Assembly: GCA_964398775.1 (NCBI GenBank) | Contig: CAYNND010000005.1 | Coordinates: 1 to 64,000, forward strand | Length of the DNA stretch: 64,000 bases | Source: CAYNND01 sp964398775 | Lineage (GTDB): Bacteria; Patescibacteriota; Minisyncoccia; Phycocordibacterales; UBA2100 | Direction: 5' to 3' | Shown: positions 60,626 through 64,000 of the stretch, one piece after another | Position numbering within the stretch: position 1 is the stretch's first letter | Layout: each line of letters starts with the position of its first letter | Translations under genes and position numbers: made by a program | The notes under the pieces: model-generated | The model's input: the letters and a program-made list of their open reading frames with translations, nothing else | Told to the model about the DNA's origin: nothing | Database searches by the model: none

Positions 60626-60871
60626 CTATAGCAATACGTTAGCTGTATTGTTTGAAACTTCAAGCACTCCATGAGTGACATTGAACTGCTTCTTTTCGCC
60701 GTTGACTCGAACCGTAACTGTGCCAGGCTTCAAAGTGGTTATAAGTGCTTCATGATGTGCAAGTATTGTCATTTCACCCGATACACCAGGAACAGTAATT
60801 GACTCAACTTCTCCACTGAAGAGTGGTTCTGTGATTGATGCGATGCTTACTGTCAGTAAATGCTGGCTCAT
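60626..60871 (-). CDS. atpC: ATP synthase epsilon subunit, beta-domain only
   Basis: The 81-residue protein covers only the N-terminal beta-sandwich of epsilon (LTVSIASITEPLFSGEVESITVPG, GEMTILAHHEALITTLKPG). The C-terminal helical domain that inhibits ATP hydrolysis is missing (usual length about 135). It lies 5 bp after atpD, the standard order. Confidence 0.88.
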   Translation of the reverse strand: MSQHLLTVSIASITEPLFSGEVESITVPGVSGEMTILAHHEALITTLKPGTVTVRVNGEKKQFNVTHGVLEVSNNTANVLL

Positions 60872-60876
60872 GATTA

Positions 60877-62241
60877 TTACTTAACGTCATCGATTGAACC
60901 TTTCATGTAGAAGAGCTGCTCGTCTTTGTCGTCGTGCTTACCTGCGAGAATTTCAGCAAAACCTCTGACTGTTTCTTCACGAGAAGTATACTTTCCTGGA
61001 CGACCAGTAAACACCTCACCCACGAAGAATGGCTGTGATAGGAATTTTTGAATCTTTCGTGCGCGGTATACCAATTGCTTATCTTCCTCAGACAATTCTT
61101 CAATACCGAGAATTGCGATAATGTCCTGCAAGTCTTTGTATCGCTGCAAAACACGCTTCACCTCGTTTGCGACGCGGTAATGCTCTTCGCCGACTATTTC
61201 AGGCGTGAGTGCAGTTGAGCCTGATTCAAGCGGGTCAATCGCAGGATAGATACCAAGTGAGGCAAGTTGTCGTGAAAGCACCACTGTAGAATCCAAGTGA
61301 GCAAAGGTCGTTGCAGGGGCTGGATCTGTGAGGTCGTCCGCAGGTACGTATACAGCCTGCACAGAAGTAATCGAACCATTCTTTGTAGAAGTAATACGCT
61401 CCTGAAGGAGGCCCATTTCTGTAGCAAGTGTTGGCTGATATCCCACAGCAGATGGAACACGTCCGAGAAGTGATGACACTTCTGAACCTGCCTGCACGAA
61501 ACGAAATACGTTATCCATGAAGAAGAGCACATCCTTTCCACCCTCATCGCGAAACGCTTCTGCCATAGTGAGGCCTGAGAGTGCGACGCGTGCGCGTGCA
61601 CCAGGAACTTCGTTCATTTGACCAAATACAAGTGCGGTTTTGTCGAGCACTCCTGACTCTGCCATTTCGTGATACAGGTCGTTACCTTCACGAACACGCT
61701 CACCCACACCAGCGAACACTGAATATCCACCGTGCTCCGAGGCAACGTTGTGGATGAGTTCAGTGATGAGAACAGTTTTTCCTACTCCAGCACCACCAAA
61801 CAGCCCGACCTTACCTCCTTTGATGAATGGCGTCATCAAGTCGATCGCTTTAATACCTGTTTCAAAAATTTCCGCTTTAGTGCTTTGCTCGGCAAATGTA
61901 GGCGGTTTTCGATGGATTGGAAGACGTTTTGCACCTTTTGGGGCTTCTCCTTTACCATCAATTGCGTTTCCTAGTACGTTGAACATGCGGCCAAGAGCCT
62001 CTTTACCGACAGGAACGGAAATTGCAGCTCCAGTATCTTCAACCTCAAGTCCTCGAGTGAGTCCTGAAGTGTCTTGCATTGCAATACAGCGAACTCGATT
62101 GAGTCCGACATGTTGTGCTACCTCAAGCGTTATCGAAGCGCTCTGAGTCGCGACGACAAGGGCGTTTTGAATTGCTGGAAGACCGTTGTCAAAACGTACA
62201 TCTACCACTGGGCCGATAATTTGTGTAATTGTTCCTTTCAT
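60877..62241 (-). CDS. atpD: ATP synthase beta subunit
   Basis: The 454-residue catalytic subunit of F1 has the P-loop GGAGVGKT near 152, the Walker B region DVLFFMDNVFRFVQAGSEVS near 238 and the catalytic GERVREGNDLYHEM segment near 180. The Walker B Asp is followed by Asn where most beta subunits have another Asp or Asn. It lies between atpG and atpC. Confidence 0.97.
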   Translation of the reverse strand: MKGTITQIIGPVVDVRFDNGLPAIQNALVVATQSASITLEVAQHVGLNRVRCIAMQDTSGLTRGLEVEDTGAAISVPVGKEALGRMFNVLGNAIDGKGEAPKGAKRLPIHRKPPTFAEQSTKAEIFETGIKAIDLMTPFIKGGKVGLFGGAGVGKTVLITELIHNVASEHGGYSVFAGVGERVREGNDLYHEMAESGVLDKTALVFGQMNEVPGARARVALSGLTMAEAFRDEGGKDVLFFMDNVFRFVQAGSEVSSLLGRVPSAVGYQPTLATEMGLLQERITSTKNGSITSVQAVYVPADDLTDPAPATTFAHLDSTVVLSRQLASLGIYPAIDPLESGSTALTPEIVGEEHYRVANEVKRVLQRYKDLQDIIAILGIEELSEEDKQLVYRARKIQKFLSQPFFVGEVFTGRPGKYTSREETVRGFAEILAGKHDDKDEQLFYMKGSIDDVK

Positions 62242-62263
62242 GTTCGTACTATTAATATAATAA

Positions 62264-63184
62264 TTATTTCATTGCTTCCATGCCACTCGTAATCTCAGAA
62301 ACTTCAGCAGTAATTGCTGCTTGTCGCTTCTTGTTGAACTCAAGTGTCAATTCATGTGCAACTTCCTTTGCCTTATCTGTTGCATTCTTCATCGCCACCA
62401 TACGCGCAGAATGCTCAGATGCTTTTGACTCGGAAAGTGCGTGGAAAACTGCAATATTTGCAAGCAAAGGTAGGATTTCGTTCGTAACTGCCTCTGGTCC
62501 TGGTTCTATTCGGTAGTCTGATGATGTTGATTTTGCTTCTGAGATTGCTTTCATTGCGTACTTCCCTTTTGCAGGAAGAATGCCATCTACCATTTCTTGA
62601 AGCATCGGTACAGAGAGCGGCAACATCGCACGAGTAACTGCCTGTTGCTCGAATGTAGACTTGAAGTTTGTGTACACAAGATACACTGTGCGCGTTTTAC
62701 CACTTGACTGTAATTCGACAACTTTCTCAGTTACTTCACTGAGCTGTTGGCGTGTAAACTCATCCGAAACGTTTGTATCAGAATAGATAATGTCAAACCC
62801 TCTTCGTTGGGCATACTCAAAGCCACGTTTTCCTATACAGCACGCCACAACATTCCTTCCAGAAACAGATTCTGTCTGAATCAAACGAGTAACTGCTTTA
62901 AGTACTGATGCGTTGAGCGCCCCAGCAAGCCCTTTATCACTTGTAATAATAACAATTCCGATGCGCTTCGAATCATTTGTCTTCACAAGTGAACTTTCAG
63001 ATACGTTCAGTGCACCCGAAACTTGTTTCAAGATGCGCATTGCGGTAAGGGCGTAGCCACGACCTGCAAATGCACGCTCTTGAGCTTTACGCATCTTAAC
63101 AGCCGAAACAGCCTCCATGGCACGCGTCACCTTGGCGGTCTTTTTTACTGACAGTATTTTCAGTTTTATGTGTTTCAGCGACAT
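62264..63184 (-). CDS. atpG: ATP synthase gamma subunit
   Basis: The 306-residue central-stalk subunit begins with the coiled coil LKHIKLKILSVKKTAKVTRAM and ends with NKKRQAAITAEVSEITSGMEA, the paired helices that turn inside the alpha/beta ring. The middle Rossmann-like part has ITSDKGLAGALN near 81. Confidence 0.95.
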   Translation of the reverse strand: MSLKHIKLKILSVKKTAKVTRAMEAVSAVKMRKAQERAFAGRGYALTAMRILKQVSGALNVSESSLVKTNDSKRIGIVIITSDKGLAGALNASVLKAVTRLIQTESVSGRNVVACCIGKRGFEYAQRRGFDIIYSDTNVSDEFTRQQLSEVTEKVVELQSSGKTRTVYLVYTNFKSTFEQQAVTRAMLPLSVPMLQEMVDGILPAKGKYAMKAISEAKSTSSDYRIEPGPEAVTNEILPLLANIAVFHALSESKASEHSARMVAMKNATDKAKEVAHELTLEFNKKRQAAITAEVSEITSGMEAMK

Positions 63185-63190
63185 ACAATA

Positions 63191-64000
63191 CTACTTAGTG
63201 AATTCTGGATGAGCATCTTTGAATCGTGCATACGCATCGTCAAGTTTTTTCTTTGTATCATCTTCAAGTTTTGTAGAATCCTTGATCGTTACGAGTATTG
63301 ATTCGTGCTGGTTATGTAAGTATTCGAGCAGTGATGCCTCCATCTTTGTGATGTTTGAAACTGGCATATCATTGAATGCTCCAGAGATTGCCGCATAGAG
63401 CATTGCAACTTGCTCTTCAAATCCCATAGGTTTGTTGTTTCTCTGCTTCAGAATCTCCACCATTCGCTTTCCTGAATCAATGCGCTTTGCTGTAGCTTCA
63501 TCAAGATCCTGTGCAAACTGCATAAATGCTTCGAGTTCACGGAATTGAGCAAGCTCAAGTCGCAACGTTCCTGCCACTGACTTCATAGCTTTTGTTTGAG
63601 CAGAGGAACCAACGCGTGATACAGATATACCAACATCAATTGCAGGACGGATACCTTTGTTGAAAAGCCCCGCATCAAGGAATATCTGACCGTCGGTAAT
63701 TGAAATTACGTTTGTCGGGATATACGCAGATACGTCACCTTCCTGTGTTTCGATGATTGGGAGCGCTGTCAGTGAGCCACCTCCCTTTTCATCAGAAAGT
63801 TTTGCTGCTCGCTCAAGAAGACGTGAGTGTAAGTAGAAAATATCTCCAGGGTAGGCTTCACGGCCTGGTGGACGGCGAAGCAAGAGTGACAATTCGCGGT
63901 ATGCAATCGCCTGCTTTGAGAGGTCATCGTAAATGACAATCGCGTGCTTGCCTTGGTCCATGAAGTACTCTCCAATTGCTGCACCAGTAAATGGCGCAAG
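63191..64000 (-). CDS. atpA: ATP synthase alpha subunit, C-terminal part
   Basis: The frame is open to the window edge, so only about 269 C-terminal residues are seen; the N-terminus and P-loop lie beyond. Visible features are the stretch YDDLSKQAIAYRELSLLLRRPPGREAYPGD and the alpha-specific SITDGQIFLDAGLFNKGIRPA and GISVSRVGSSAQTKAM. The gene is followed by atpG 6 bp downstream. Confidence 0.95.
   Translation of the reverse strand, partial: LAPFTGAAIGEYFMDQGKHAIVIYDDLSKQAIAYRELSLLLRRPPGREAYPGDIFYLHSRLLERAAKLSDEKGGGSLTALPIIETQEGDVSAYIPTNVISITDGQIFLDAGLFNKGIRPAIDVGISVSRVGSSAQTKAMKSVAGTLRLELAQFRELEAFMQFAQDLDEATAKRIDSGKRMVEILKQRNNKPMGFEEQVAMLYAAISGAFNDMPVSNITKMEASLLEYLHNQHESILVTIKDSTKLEDDTKKKLDDAYARFKDAHPEFTK

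Noticed and set aside
60903..61601. Antisense and alternative frames within atpD
   Set aside because: They are shadows of the strongly conserved atpD frame.

Overview
The window is a gene-dense bacterial chromosome segment whose content fits the Candidate Phyla Radiation (Patescibacteria), most likely a Parcubacteria/Paceibacteria-type genome. This is inferred, not proven. The supports are compact gene packing, an archaeal-type AspRS, a PaaX-like protein with a Cas2-fold domain, minimal ribosomal and ATP synthase subunits, many small membrane proteins of unknown function, and promoters set so close to start codons that most mRNAs should be leaderless. No rRNA, tRNA, CRISPR array, insertion sequence or prophage was seen.

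Layout. 1-3.0 kb (+): a short coiled protein, a methyltransferase, a slipin, a DUF1189-like protein and a 55-residue two-helix protein. 3.0-6.2 kb: aldose epimerase, a secreted peptidoglycan-binding protein, an unknown protein and a type IV pilin. 6.3-10.4 kb (-): a DNA-damage block with a UmuC/Pol IV-like polymerase, LexA, a 104-residue unknown and a PIF1-like helicase, carrying three SOS-box-like sites. 10.4-18.1 kb: envelope genes (SGNH hydrolase, M23 peptidase, gltX, murG, ftsW, mraY). 18.1-24.8 kb: aquaporin, DD-carboxypeptidase, scpB-scpA, an M29 aminopeptidase, aspS and trpS. 24.8-30.2 kb (-): a lipid-related block with patatin (frameshifted), a membrane histidine kinase, an acyl reductase-like SDR, a PlsC-like acyltransferase and two membrane proteins. 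30.3-37.5 kb: dnaJ, tyrS, rhodanese, dnaK, an unknown, the PaaX/Cas2-like protein, a second pilin and grpE. 38.8-42.8 kb (-): infA-rpmJ-rpsM-rpsK-rpsD-rpoA-rplQ-rplM-rpsI. 42.9-45.0 kb: mltG and a sigma region 4 + HARE-HTH protein. 45.1-48.5 kb: a 1125-residue leucyl-tRNA synthetase. 48.6-57.2 kb: a complete set of genes for making spermidine through aspartate semialdehyde. 57.2-64 kb (-): a membrane protein, ychF, truB, an RNHCP protein and atpC-atpD-atpG-atpA (atpA runs off the end).

Main discoveries. (1) The LeuRS carries two extra enzyme-like domains: an alpha/beta serine hydrolase with a complete Ser-Asp-His set just before the editing domain, and a Nudix domain with a perfect Nudix box inside the editing domain. 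(2) lysC-asd-CASDH-CASDC-speB, with divergent hom and speA, encode arginine to agmatine to putrescine and aspartate to aspartate semialdehyde, joined into carboxyspermidine and spermidine. (3) About 25 genes show a -10 hexamer exactly 6 bp before the start codon; this corrects several starts and predicts leaderless translation. The infA ribosomal operon is the exception, with a consensus -35/-10 promoter and a leader of about 35 nt. (4) A LexA-centred damage regulon is visible through repeated CGAAC-N4-GTTCT sites.
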